Shown here in pieces: positions 50,249 to 59,169 of a DNA stretch of 64,000 bases (the first letter of the stretch is position 1; every line of letters starts with the position of its first letter). The DNA lies in NCBI GenBank assembly GCA_024400915.1, contig JAKSLX010000008.1, positions 48,037 to 112,036 on the forward strand. The letters run 5' to 3'. The stretch comes from Treponema sp. (GTDB lineage: Bacteria; Spirochaetota; Spirochaetia; Treponematales; Treponemataceae). A program made the translations under genes and the position numbers. The notes under the pieces are model-generated. The model did not search any database. It saw nothing but the letters and a program-made list of their open reading frames with translations, and was not told where the DNA came from.

Positions 50249-51575
50249 TGCATTTAACAATATTGAATGTGAGAAGGCTTTTCTTGGTTCCCTTTTTTTA
50301 GACAACAAGATCTTGGATAATCTTTCTCCAGCCGTAAAGCCAGATGTCTTTTGTGATACAAAGCACCAGATTGTTTTTACTGCGATAACCAGACTGTATT
50401 CGGAAGGGAATGCCGCAGATATCCTTTCTGTCCCGAATACATTACGTCAGGCAGGTCAGCTTGAAAATGCAGGCGGCGTTGCTTATATTGCTTCACTTAC
50501 AGATCAGGTTCCATCTACGGCAAACGTAAAATACTATGTCGAACAGATAATTGAATGCTACAAGAATCGTGAACTTAGAAATTACATTATAGGATTCAAG
50601 GAAAAACTTGGAACTGAAACTCCGGAAGCAATCATAAGGGACCTTTCGGAAAAGATGTACAAGATTGAAACTCTGAATACAGGTTCAAACATCAAAAAGA
50701 TGCCTCAGGTGATGGAGAATCTGAAAACAGAAGTTGACTATAACGTTAAGCACTGGAATGAAGAACGTGGAGTTCGTCTTGGATTTCAGACCGTGGACAG
50801 AATGACCTGTGGTGTTCAGCCAACGGATATGATTGTAATCGGTGCAAGACCTTCGATTGGAAAAACTGCAATCGCAGTTAATATGATGGACAATGTCCTT
50901 TCCAAAGGCAAGGCAGTGGGTTTCATAAGTGCTGAAATGAGTTCAAGACTGATTGGAATCCGTCTTGTAAGTCAGAGATCAGGCGTTTCAAATTTGAAAT
51001 TCAGAACAGGAATCATGAGTACTGAACAGCATTCTTCCATCAATAATACGGCAGATGAATACAAAACAATGAAGCTATATATTGATGACACTCCGAACAT
51101 CAATCTGAATGCCATGATTTCAACCTGCAGACACTTCAAGAACCATTACAATGTAGAAATCATTTTCATTGATTACATTGGATTGATTTCAGTGGAAGCA
51201 CCAGGTCAGCACTGGGAAAAGATTTCACTGGTTTCAAAGACTATAAAAAAGCTTACAAATGAACTCAAGGTTCCTATTGTAGTCTTATGTCAGCTTACCC
51301 GTGATGCAGAGGGAAACGAACCAAATCTTGCAAATCTCAGTGGATCTGGATCTATTGCGAATGATGCAGATATTGTGATGCTGCTTGATGGAGAACGTGA
51401 TAAGTCCACTCTGGATAATCCAATTCAGGTTCTTGAAAGAACAATGTTAATTACAAAAAACAGAAACGGCCCAACAGGAAAAGTTTATCTTAACTTCGAT
51501 AAAAGACTAACCAAGTTCACGGAAGATCCTGATCAGGCTGGACGAGAAGCTGCAGCAAACAGCAAGGAAAAATAA
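50241..51575 (+). CDS. DnaB-type replicative helicase
   Basis: The 444-residue protein starts at ATG 50241, five bases after AGGAGG. The N-terminal DnaB domain begins IECEKAFLGSLFLDNKILDN. The RecA-like motor has Walker A GARPSIGKTA, Walker B IIFIDYIGLIS, VPIVVLCQLTRDAEG and GSGSIANDADIVMLLDGE. It unwinds DNA ahead of the fork. It is an element-encoded copy, distinct from a chromosomal dnaB beside rplI. It indicates that the element can replicate, probably after excision or transfer. Confidence 0.92.
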   Translation: MSNAFNNIECEKAFLGSLFLDNKILDNLSPAVKPDVFCDTKHQIVFTAITRLYSEGNAADILSVPNTLRQAGQLENAGGVAYIASLTDQVPSTANVKYYVEQIIECYKNRELRNYIIGFKEKLGTETPEAIIRDLSEKMYKIETLNTGSNIKKMPQVMENLKTEVDYNVKHWNEERGVRLGFQTVDRMTCGVQPTDMIVIGARPSIGKTAIAVNMMDNVLSKGKAVGFISAEMSSRLIGIRLVSQRSGVSNLKFRTGIMSTEQHSSINNTADEYKTMKLYIDDTPNINLNAMISTCRHFKNHYNVEIIFIDYIGLISVEAPGQHWEKISLVSKTIKKLTNELKVPIVVLCQLTRDAEGNEPNLANLSGSGSIANDADIVMLLDGERDKSTLDNPIQVLERTMLITKNRNGPTGKVYLNFDKRLTKFTEDPDQAGREAAANSKEK

Positions 51576-51612
51576 CTGCCTATCAAATTGAAGCCTGCCC
51601 AAAGGAGATAAT

Positions 51613-53625
51613 TTGATACGACCAAAAGAAATGGATCCTGTAACAAGGATTCGCAAAGCAAATCGTGAGGAAAAATTCTTCGAGTTCAAGAAGACTCCCT
51701 ACAAAAAAGATGATGTAGGTGAATTGATAAGACTTTTAAAACGTGCCGGATATATGGCAAAAGGCAAGAAAGCTTTTGATGAAAACGGAAATCACAAGGG
51801 TTTTAAATGCTCTGCAAAATGCCGTCCTGACCTGTTTGCCTGGGGACATAATAAACGACTTGAGGGATGGGTTGAGGACAGATGTAATATTGATCCTTAT
51901 GGTTATCACAAGACATATCTTGACTGCCAGAATCTGGATGCCTGCTACAAACAGATTTTTAGGGAAGCTCTGGAAGAATACAACAGAACGAGAAGAAACG
52001 ACAGGAAGATAAAGAACTATCTGACACACATTCTTCAGGATCAGCGACGTGGGACAATGAAATCAAAATCTACGACGGACAATTCAAGGAAACCTATGTA
52101 TGAATTTGAGTTTCAGATTGGAAAGCGTGACAATCGTCTGGACACAGAAACTTCAATTTTCCTTCTTGATAAGTTCATAAGGGAATGGCTTCCTGCTCAT
52201 TATCCCAACCTTGTCCCTATTGGAATCTATCTTCATGCAGATGAATATACGATAGATCCAGTGACTGGCCAGCGTCTGGACGGTTCGGTTCATGTCCATT
52301 TTGATTTTGTTCCAGTATGTCATGCACTTAATGCTGAAGAAAAGGCAGATGAAAAAAAATGGAAGGCCGAGGAAAAGAAGAAAGCAATGGCTGAAGCTCA
52401 GAAAAAAGGCCTGGAATTTGATGAAAAGAAATTCAAGAATGAATGGTCTAAAAAGAGAGTTCAGAAATATGGGAAAGCTTTGGATCGTGGAATGAAACTT
52501 CAGTCTTCATTAAGCGGTGCCTGCAATGAAATGGGATTCTGGACCCAAGGGAAAATAACAGCCCAGATTCAGATGGAAGAAGCCATAAGACAGGATCTTT
52601 TGGACTTTGTTGAAGGATATGGAATCAAGGTAGACCGCTCGATTGAAACGGACCGTGATGAAGAAGTTTCTATTCAGGAATACAAGGACCGCGAAAACAA
52701 CAAGGCGATTCTTGCAGCCAGCAAGGAAATCCTTGAATACAACAAGAGGCTTGAAGAACAGAACCTGCATGCTGCCGAACAGAATGAAAAAGTAGCCAAG
52801 GCAAATTCTGAAAAGGAACAAAAGCTTGAAATAAGGCAAAAGGAAATTGAAGCTGAAAAAGCAGCTGCAGAAAGAATTGCTGATGAAATTGCTCCATATA
52901 AAAGCAGGATTGATAGTCTTGTGGAAGATGAAAAATCCTTAATTACAAGGGAAAGCAATCTGGCAGAAAAAGAAAGTGATTATTTCAGAAAACTTGATGA
53001 CCTTAAGAACAAGTCTGACAAAAACCATCAGGACAAAACCGCCAACGAGAAACGTTCAAAGGAACTGGATGAGAAGTCGGAAAGTTTATCAGCATTGGAA
53101 ACAGATCTCAAAGTTCAGCAGAAAGAAATATCTGAAGAACAGAAAATCAATTCTGATAATGCAAAACAGAACGAACGGAATCTTGATATGGTTAAAGCAA
53201 AACTTGCCGACTACAAGAAAGTTGAATTCGATCATTATTACATGAAGAGAAATCTGGAAACCGACAATCTTATTACAACCAGTTTTGATCAGATTGAAAA
53301 ACAGATTGTGGATGAATGCCGTAATGGCAACATGACACTGAGTGAATCAGTTCATCATGCAGCAGAGTCCTTCGGTAAAAAATGCCGGCAGATAGCCTTT
53401 AAATTCCAGAAAGCCATTCGATGCTTCACGGATTACCTTGAAGGAAAAACTTCTGGAGATTTCAGAAAACTGGCGGATGACATGGACCGGAACCATGCCC
53501 TGAACTTTGACCAGTATGATGAAATGAAAACTTCAGGAAACCTGGACTGGCAGAAAAAGAAACTGGAAGAACAGATAACCTTGAAGACTGTCAAAAAACA
53601 GATTCGGCATGAACAGGAAAGGTAA
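51613..53625 (+). CDS. MobV-family relaxase (plasmid mobilization/recombination protein)
   Basis: The 670-residue protein starts at TTG 51613 with AAAGGAG upstream; ATG 51631 is an alternative. Residues ~75-100 carry GHNKRLEGWVEDRCNIDP (HNxR...NID motif). EEYNRTRRNDRKIKNYL and the EFQIGKRDN strand follow. The metal motif is split HADEYT ... HVHFDFVP (~195-230). The C-terminal half is a long coiled coil (~370-560). MobV relaxases nick oriT and carry the strand into the recipient. No coupling protein or T4SS is seen. Confidence 0.85.
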   Translation: MIRPKEMDPVTRIRKANREEKFFEFKKTPYKKDDVGELIRLLKRAGYMAKGKKAFDENGNHKGFKCSAKCRPDLFAWGHNKRLEGWVEDRCNIDPYGYHKTYLDCQNLDACYKQIFREALEEYNRTRRNDRKIKNYLTHILQDQRRGTMKSKSTTDNSRKPMYEFEFQIGKRDNRLDTETSIFLLDKFIREWLPAHYPNLVPIGIYLHADEYTIDPVTGQRLDGSVHVHFDFVPVCHALNAEEKADEKKWKAEEKKKAMAEAQKKGLEFDEKKFKNEWSKKRVQKYGKALDRGMKLQSSLSGACNEMGFWTQGKITAQIQMEEAIRQDLLDFVEGYGIKVDRSIETDRDEEVSIQEYKDRENNKAILAASKEILEYNKRLEEQNLHAAEQNEKVAKANSEKEQKLEIRQKEIEAEKAAAERIADEIAPYKSRIDSLVEDEKSLITRESNLAEKESDYFRKLDDLKNKSDKNHQDKTANEKRSKELDEKSESLSALETDLKVQQKEISEEQKINSDNAKQNERNLDMVKAKLADYKKVEFDHYYMKRNLETDNLITTSFDQIEKQIVDECRNGNMTLSESVHHAAESFGKKCRQIAFKFQKAIRCFTDYLEGKTSGDFRKLADDMDRNHALNFDQYDEMKTSGNLDWQKKKLEEQITLKTVKKQIRHEQER

Positions 53626-53654
53626 AAAAATCTGCAGCTTGCAAAGTTGCGGAA

Positions 53655-53696
53655 GGGGGATTTTTGGTGTTAAGGCCAGGATTCCCCCGTTTTTTT
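53655..53696 (+). terminator. Terminator after the relaxase gene
   Basis: Stem GGGGGA (53655-53660) / TCCCCC (53683-53688) with inner TGG/CCA pairing is followed by GTTTTTTT. Confidence 0.8.
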
Positions 53697-53737
53697 GTTT
53701 GTGTGAGTATGTGTAGAAACAGAGAGACAAGTAGCTT

Positions 53738-53863
53738 GCCCGTGTCAGTGAACACAACACTGACATTGACAACGGGCGGATTTAGAAATCCTGGTTATCA
53801 ATGTCTGTTGTGTGACCGTAACGCCGGTCAACCACTGGAAAAATGCAATTCACTGACACGGGC
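53738..53863. repeat. Nested inverted-repeat (cloverleaf-like) element
   Basis: A perfect 15-bp inverted repeat forms the outer stem: GCCCGTGTCAGTGAA (53738-53752) and TTCACTGACACGGGC (53849-53863). Its left arm continues without a gap into a second stem, ACACAACA(CT)GACATTGA (53752-53769) with TCAATGTCTGTTGTGT (53798-53813). The top hairpin is GGATT-TAGA-AATCC, and a side hairpin GACCG-TAACGC-CGGTC (53814-53829) sits on the right arm. There is no coding potential and no flanking target duplication. It could be a single-strand origin, oriT, attC-like recombination site or structured RNA. Confidence 0.75.
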
Positions 53864-53918
53864 TGGATGGGATTGGGTGGAGTTGCAAGGTTGCGAAGGA
53901 TAGTTATAACAAGGCTAG

Positions 53919-54724
53919 GAAGAACTTAAAGGTGAAAACCGTGCAGTGTACGGAAAGGAAGTTATAAAGAACCTTTCAAAACAGCTAACGGAAATTTACG
54001 GAAAGTGGTTTACAAAAACAAATCTTTACAATTTTTATAATTTCTTCAAAACCTATTCAGACATTTTCCACACAGTGAGTGGAAAATCTTTGTTGATGTA
54101 TCTTGATTGGTCACATTTTCGCATTCTCCTTCAGGAAGAAAATAAAGATGCCCGTGATTGGTATGCTTCAGAATCTGTAAATGAAATCTGGAGTGTACGA
54201 ACTTTGCAACGAAACATTTCATCTCAGTATTATTATAGAATGCTCGAAAGTCCTAAAAAAGCTGCAGTCCGTTCCGAGATGAAACAACTTACGATAGATT
54301 ATCAGACACAAAAAGAAGAGTTTGTAAAAGACCCAGTAATCTTGAAATTTTAAGGTCCTTCAGAAAATGGATCTTTACTGGAATCAACACTTGAAAACGA
54401 CCTTATCAGTAATCTGCAAAAGTTCTTAATGGAACTTGGAAAGGTTATGCTTTTGTTGGCCGTCAGATGCGTATTCATACCGAAAAGAAAGACTATTACA
54501 TCGATCTTGTTTTTTATAATTTTATTCTCAAATGTTTTCTCCTTATTGATTTTAGAACAGAAACTGTAACACCTCAGAATATTGGTCAGATGGATATGTA
54601 TGTCCGCATGTTTGATGAATTCAAGCGAGGCGACGGCGACAATCCAACTTTGGGAATTCTTTTATATTCAGATACAGATGAAGATATTGCCCGCTACTCA
54701 GTTTTAGCAGGAAATGATGGATAA
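53919..54724 (+). pseudogene. Decayed YhcG-type (DUF1016) PDDEXK nuclease gene
   Basis: The frame opens at 53919 with EELKGENRAVYGKEVIKNLS, matching internal YhcG sequence, so the first ~45 codons are missing. It continues to KDPVILKF, then a TAA at 54351-54353. Homology continues in the same frame (GSLLESTLENDLISNLQKFL) and then, after a one-base deletion near 54441, in another frame (YAFVGRQMRIHTEKKDYYID, IGQMDMYVRMFDEFKRGDGD). It stops early at AGNDG. An intact relative lies at 61656-62705. The truncated 5' end abuts the inverted-repeat element. Confidence 0.85.
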
Positions 54725-54850
54725 TACAATCTAATCTCCGATTACTAGCTTTTTTCAAATTCAGGTACAAAAAGACTCCACAATTGCCAATTCAGCATAA
54801 TGGGTCTATATTGGGATACATAATAGAAAAGAGTTAAATTGGGATTGATG

Positions 54851-54874
54851 TTTCAAATTTGAAAAGATATATCT
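54851..54874. promoter_or_regulatory. Paired palindromes upstream of the zinc-finger gene
   Basis: TTTCAAATTTGAAA (54851-54864) is directly followed by AGATATATCT (54865-54874). The same 14-mer recurs before hsdR at 55692-55705. The surrounding AT-rich spacer 54725-54949 has no other gene. Confidence 0.55.
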
Positions 54875-54949
54875 AATTTTATAGTTGGAGTATCGAAGTA
54901 AAGGAAATATTTTTTTACTGTTTAGTATTTTGTAAATCGAGGAATAATT

Positions 54950-55558
54950 ATGCAGATCATCCATACAGATAACAAAGCCTATCTAGGACATCTTAGTCCC
55001 TTGAAAGATGGCACATGCAATACCCCAAACAACCTTCCTCCTGTAGTTTGTCCATTCTGTGGAGAAAAATTTATTGAAGTTTTGAAACGATCAAAACACG
55101 TACGAGAGAAACATGCAGATGCTTATAAGTGCAAATTGTGTAATTTTACACATTGGACTATAAGGGGATTAAACCGACATGTAAGAAAGATGCATAATGA
55201 AATCCCTGAAAAATCACTCTCTAGAGAAGAAAAGGAAAAAATACTATCTGAGAATAAAAAAAGAAATCGCGAAAAGCGCAAAGAAAAAATGCGAACAAAA
55301 ATAAATAGGATTGAAGAAGCATGTAATAGGTTTATTAGTAGCCCACAAGATGAAAAGCATGAGCTAGAGAAAAGGCTTCAAAAGTATTATGTAAGATATA
55401 AGAATAGCCTAGCCACAGAAGAGTTTGTACGTTTTTCAAAAGTAAATAAAGAAGAGTTTGAGGAAATCACAGGTATCATAGTAATGATTAGAAACAAAAC
55501 AGGAGTTGAATTGGTCTGGGATAAAGAAAATCGTTGTTTGATTGAAAAGAATATATAA
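54950..55558 (+). CDS. Two-finger C2H2 zinc-finger protein
   Basis: The 202-residue protein has two fingers with eukaryote-like spacing. CPFCGEKFIEVLKRSKHVRE plus KH is C-x2-C-x12-H-x4-H at ~34-55. CKLCNFTHWTIRGLNRHVRK plus MH has the same spacing at ~61-82. A strongly basic helix follows (SENKKRNREKRKEKMRTK), then a helical C-terminal domain. C2H2 fingers are rare in bacteria. GAGGA precedes the ATG. It is probably a DNA- or RNA-binding regulator; its location just before the restriction operon suggests a link to that operon. Confidence 0.75.
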   Translation: MQIIHTDNKAYLGHLSPLKDGTCNTPNNLPPVVCPFCGEKFIEVLKRSKHVREKHADAYKCKLCNFTHWTIRGLNRHVRKMHNEIPEKSLSREEKEKILSENKKRNREKRKEKMRTKINRIEEACNRFISSPQDEKHELEKRLQKYYVRYKNSLATEEFVRFSKVNKEEFEEITGIIVMIRNKTGVELVWDKENRCLIEKNI

Positions 55559-55663
55559 TTAAATACTATGTAGTTTGCTCTTAAGGAAAAGATTTATGGA
55601 AACTTTGATTTATGAGTGGTTTTCATGTAAAAGTTTTGTATAAGAATATTTGTTTTAAAGTTA

Positions 55664-55706
55664 ATGATATATCAAATATATATCATGTGTGTTTCAAATT
55701 TGAAAC
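55664..55706. promoter_or_regulatory. Operator cluster upstream of hsdR
   Basis: Inverted repeat ATGATATAT (55664-55672) / ATATATCAT (55678-55686) includes TGATATATCAA, which also occurs in the repressor operator at 46784-46794. Next to it is the perfect 16-bp palindrome GTTTCAAATTTGAAAC (55691-55706). No gene is present in 55559-55794. Confidence 0.6.
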
Positions 55707-55765
55707 GCATAGTCGTTTTTAGGACAAAAGTAATATAAATAATAGTAAAAGATTTACTTGTTTTA

Positions 55766-55774
55766 TGATATAAT
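55766..55774 (+). promoter_or_regulatory. Extended -10 promoter of the hsd operon
   Basis: TGATATAAT (55766-55774) is a perfect extended -10 with no clear -35. The start would be near 55781, leaving only ~14 nt and a weak ribosome-binding site before the hsdR ATG at 55795. Confidence 0.55.
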
Positions 55775-55794
55775 GGGTTTTGTAGAGTATTATC

Positions 55795-58700
55795 ATGTCA
55801 GATATCAATTATACAGAAAAAAATTTTGAAAACTATATTGTAAACATTCTTTCTACAAAAAGTGGTTACATCCATGGAAATAATTCCGACTACAATCCTC
55901 AAAAATCAATTATTCCTGCAACTTTTATTTCATTTGTAAAAAACACTCAACCTGACAATTGGACTGCTCTTTGTGATAAATTCGATACAGAACAAGAAGC
56001 CGAAGAAAAACTAATTGATGAACTTGTACTATCAAGAAATGCTCTAGGAACTTTAGATTTATTACGCAAAGGTTTTACTCTTCGTTCAATTCAATTTGAT
56101 ACAGTTTATTGGAAACCTGAGAACGATTTAAATCCAGATACAGTTAAGCTTTATAATCAGAATGTACTTACGGTAATCAATCAGCTTATTGGTGATGCAG
56201 GAAAATCTGTTCATACACCAATTCCAGATATTGTTCTTTTTATTAATGGTATTCCAGTTGTAACTTCAGAACTTAAATTTGAATTACAAGGACAGGATTA
56301 TCTTGAAGCTGAATTTCAGTATAAATCAAGAAGTCTTGCAGAACCTTTATTTAAATTTAAGACAGGTCCATTAGTTCATTTCACAGTTGATACAACAAAT
56401 GCCTCAATGACAACTAAACTTGCAAAGTTCGGTACAAACTTTTTACCATTTAATTTGGGAAGTAATGGTGCTGGTAATCAGGGTGGAAAAGGAAATCCAA
56501 AAGCTGCAGACGGTCATTTTGCAACAGACTATATATGGGAAAACGTTCTTAATAAAGACAATCTTTTAGACATTATTCAGTCGTTCATTACGATTGAAGT
56601 TGATTCAAAAACAAAAGAAGAAACACTAATCTTCCCACGCTACCATCAGCTTGATGTTGTTAGAAAACTTCTTAAAGATGTTGAAGTAACTGGTTCAGCG
56701 AAGAACTTTCTTATTGAACATAGTGCAGGTTCTGGAAAATCTAATACTATTGCATGGCTTGCATTCCATCTGAACAATTTATATTTTGCTAACAAACCTG
56801 AAAAAGTTTTTGATACAGTCATTATCTTAAATGACCGCAGAGTTCTTGATAAACAAACTCGAAATACAATCATGTCTTTTAATCCAAAAGAAGGCACTGT
56901 AAAGATTGCGACAAAATCATCTCAGATTACTGATTTTATCAAGCTTGGTAATGTAATAATCATCAGTACAATTCAAAAGTTTCCAATGATTTACAGGGAA
57001 CTTGAAGAAATAAAATCAAATAATCCTAACAGAAGATTCGCAGTTATTGCCGATGAAGCTCATCAATCTCAGACTGGAACTGCTGCTGGAAAAGTAAAAC
57101 TTGGGCTTGGAGCAGATTCACAAATTAAAGCAGAAGATCAGGATGATACGCCAGAAGAAGGCGATGCTTCAGATGAAGAACAGGATAAAATCTTAAGACA
57201 GGTTGCTACTGGTAAACAGTCTAACATGAGTTTCTTTGCATTTACTGCAACACCAACTGGCGAAACTCTTCAAATGTTCGGCGTGCCTTGCAAAGTAAAA
57301 GATCCAAAAACCGGAAAAGATAAAGATGGTTTTACTCCATACCATGTATATTCAATGCAGCAAGCTATTGAAGAAAAATATATTCTTGATGTTTTAGTAA
57401 ATTATTCTACCTACAAACAATACTATAATCTTCGCATTAAAGATAAAGAAGATGATACTGAATACGACACAAAAACTATTTATGGAATGGCTGCAAAATA
57501 TGTGGCAGAACATGAACATCGTATTTCAAAAATTACAGATGTAATTATCAAGCACTTTGAAGAAATTGGATGTAAAACAATTGACGGCAAAGGAAAAGCC
57601 ATGATTGTTACATCGTCAAGAAAAGAAGCTGTTTTGTATGCCCGCACATTAAGAGACCAGCTGGCTCAAAAAGGTCACTCAAACTGGGGAGTTCTTGTTG
57701 CTATTTCTGGTGAAATTGATGGTAAAACAGAAAGACAAATGAACTCTTTCCCAATAAATCCAATGGCAGAAGAAGGAAGTGATATATCCGAAAGTCAGAC
57801 TCCAGAAGTATTTAAACAGGATAAGTATAGATTCATCGTTGTTGCAGATAAGTATCAAACAGGATTCAGTGAAAAACTTTTAAGTGTAATGTACATTGAT
57901 AAACCTTTGCATTCTATAAAGGCAGTTCAAACATTAAGCCGATTAAACCGTACAATGGCAAATGATGCAAAGCTTGCTGAACGAGACTGTTTTGTTCTGG
58001 ATTTTGTAAATGACAGAGAAGAAATTAAACAGGCATTCCAGACTTATTATGGAAAGATTGAACTTGAAGGTGAATATTCAACTGAAGAGCTGAAACAGTT
58101 AAAGACTCAAATTGAAAAATACGGAATTGTAGATTACACAGAAGTTGAACAATATATTGATATTTTAAATGAGTTGGTAAAAACAAATACTGAACTGACT
58201 CATGATAATATTGCTCAAAAAACAATGAGTCTTCTTTCAGATTTTATAGCTCGTTTCAAGAAACTTAAAGACGAAGACAAAAAAGAATTTAGGCATAAAT
58301 GCTACAGGTATGTAAAGATTTTTATGTTCCTGCAGAATATTGAAAATCTTACAGACCATGACCTTGTAAAACTAGGATTATTCTTAAGAATCGTTTCTCC
58401 ATTAATGCGATTAAAATCTATTCTGCCACCAGGTGTTGTAAAACCAGATGACATTAGAAAATTGATTGAACTTTCAGATTACAAACTGGATTTTAAAATG
58501 ACAGAAGCCATCAAACTTGTAGAAGGTGATGGTGCCATTGTAGTTCCTGGAGCGGATGGCGGTGCTGGGGAACCACCAAAGCCTGCACCTACTACAGTTC
58601 AGGAAATGATTAGCAGAATTAATTCCAGATTTGGAACAGATTTTTCTGATGAAGATATTGTACCGGCATTAAGTGCATTCAAAAAAAGTTTTGGTGCAGA

Positions 58701-58929
58701 CAAACAATTCTGTACAACAGGACTTATCAAACAATATCCAAAGTATGAACTGAAATATAATGGAAATGATGGACTTACCGTATTTGTAAATACAATATTA
58801 AGTTCACCAGAGATTACAGATAAAGTTCGTGATGTTCTTACAACTAATGAAGAATTCTTATATTCATTTAAAGATGAAATGAGAATGCCAGTTTATGAAC
58901 ATCTGGCACACAAATTACATTTGGCATAA
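55795..58929 (+). CDS. hsdR: Type I restriction enzyme R subunit
   Basis: The 1044-residue protein has an N-terminal PD-(D/E)xK nuclease (PDIVLFINGIPVVTSELKFE, ~145-165). The SF2 translocase follows: Walker A SAGSGKSNT (~305), DEAH box VIADEAHQSQTG, FTATPTGETLQ and motif VI region QTLSRLNRTM. The C-terminal helical region binds HsdM. All catalytic blocks are intact. R translocates DNA and cuts unmethylated DNA far from the site. A Gly/Pro-rich linker (GADGGAGEPPKPAP) precedes the last ~110 residues. Confidence 0.93.
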   Translation: MSDINYTEKNFENYIVNILSTKSGYIHGNNSDYNPQKSIIPATFISFVKNTQPDNWTALCDKFDTEQEAEEKLIDELVLSRNALGTLDLLRKGFTLRSIQFDTVYWKPENDLNPDTVKLYNQNVLTVINQLIGDAGKSVHTPIPDIVLFINGIPVVTSELKFELQGQDYLEAEFQYKSRSLAEPLFKFKTGPLVHFTVDTTNASMTTKLAKFGTNFLPFNLGSNGAGNQGGKGNPKAADGHFATDYIWENVLNKDNLLDIIQSFITIEVDSKTKEETLIFPRYHQLDVVRKLLKDVEVTGSAKNFLIEHSAGSGKSNTIAWLAFHLNNLYFANKPEKVFDTVIILNDRRVLDKQTRNTIMSFNPKEGTVKIATKSSQITDFIKLGNVIIISTIQKFPMIYRELEEIKSNNPNRRFAVIADEAHQSQTGTAAGKVKLGLGADSQIKAEDQDDTPEEGDASDEEQDKILRQVATGKQSNMSFFAFTATPTGETLQMFGVPCKVKDPKTGKDKDGFTPYHVYSMQQAIEEKYILDVLVNYSTYKQYYNLRIKDKEDDTEYDTKTIYGMAAKYVAEHEHRISKITDVIIKHFEEIGCKTIDGKGKAMIVTSSRKEAVLYARTLRDQLAQKGHSNWGVLVAISGEIDGKTERQMNSFPINPMAEEGSDISESQTPEVFKQDKYRFIVVADKYQTGFSEKLLSVMYIDKPLHSIKAVQTLSRLNRTMANDAKLAERDCFVLDFVNDREEIKQAFQTYYGKIELEGEYSTEELKQLKTQIEKYGIVDYTEVEQYIDILNELVKTNTELTHDNIAQKTMSLLSDFIARFKKLKDEDKKEFRHKCYRYVKIFMFLQNIENLTDHDLVKLGLFLRIVSPLMRLKSILPPGVVKPDDIRKLIELSDYKLDFKMTEAIKLVEGDGAIVVPGADGGAGEPPKPAPTTVQEMISRINSRFGTDFSDEDIVPALSAFKKSFGADKQFCTTGLIKQYPKYELKYNGNDGLTVFVNTILSSPEITDKVRDVLTTNEEFLYSFKDEMRMPVYEHLAHKLHLA

Positions 58930-58944
58930 AAAGGAGGAAAACTT

Positions 58945-59169
58945 ATGAGTCAGGATGAAATGGATACTAATCTTCTTGTAATAACTGCAGTTGAAGGCTA
59001 TGCACAGAATCATAAAATGTCAGAAAGTGATGTTTATACAGAATTTAATAAATATAAGATTATTCCTCTTATTCGCCAGCAGTACGAAGCGTTACATACC
59101 CAACCATTGGAAGAAACTGTAAATTTTGTTGAAGACGTTATGGCCCGTTATACAGGAGAAGCAAAATGA
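58945..59169 (+). CDS. DUF3791-type small protein
   Basis: The 74-residue helical protein has IIPLIRQQYEALHTQPLEE, the tyrosine-LHT pattern of DUF3791. AAGGAGG lies upstream. It overlaps the DUF3990 gene by 4 bp (ATGA). DUF3791 proteins are regularly coupled to DUF3990 and are candidate antitoxins. Function is unproven. Confidence 0.65.
   Translation: MSQDEMDTNLLVITAVEGYAQNHKMSESDVYTEFNKYKIIPLIRQQYEALHTQPLEETVNFVEDVMARYTGEAK

Noticed and set aside
53738..53863. MITE or insertion-sequence remnant
   Set aside because: The 15-bp arms look like terminal repeats, but no flanking target-site duplication is visible and the arms continue into inner stems, which favours a folded functional element.
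53664..53903. Protein-coding ORF across the relaxase terminator and inverted-repeat element
   Set aside because: It overlaps a terminator and long inverted repeats, has no ribosome-binding site and encodes low-complexity Cys/Thr/Arg-rich sequence.
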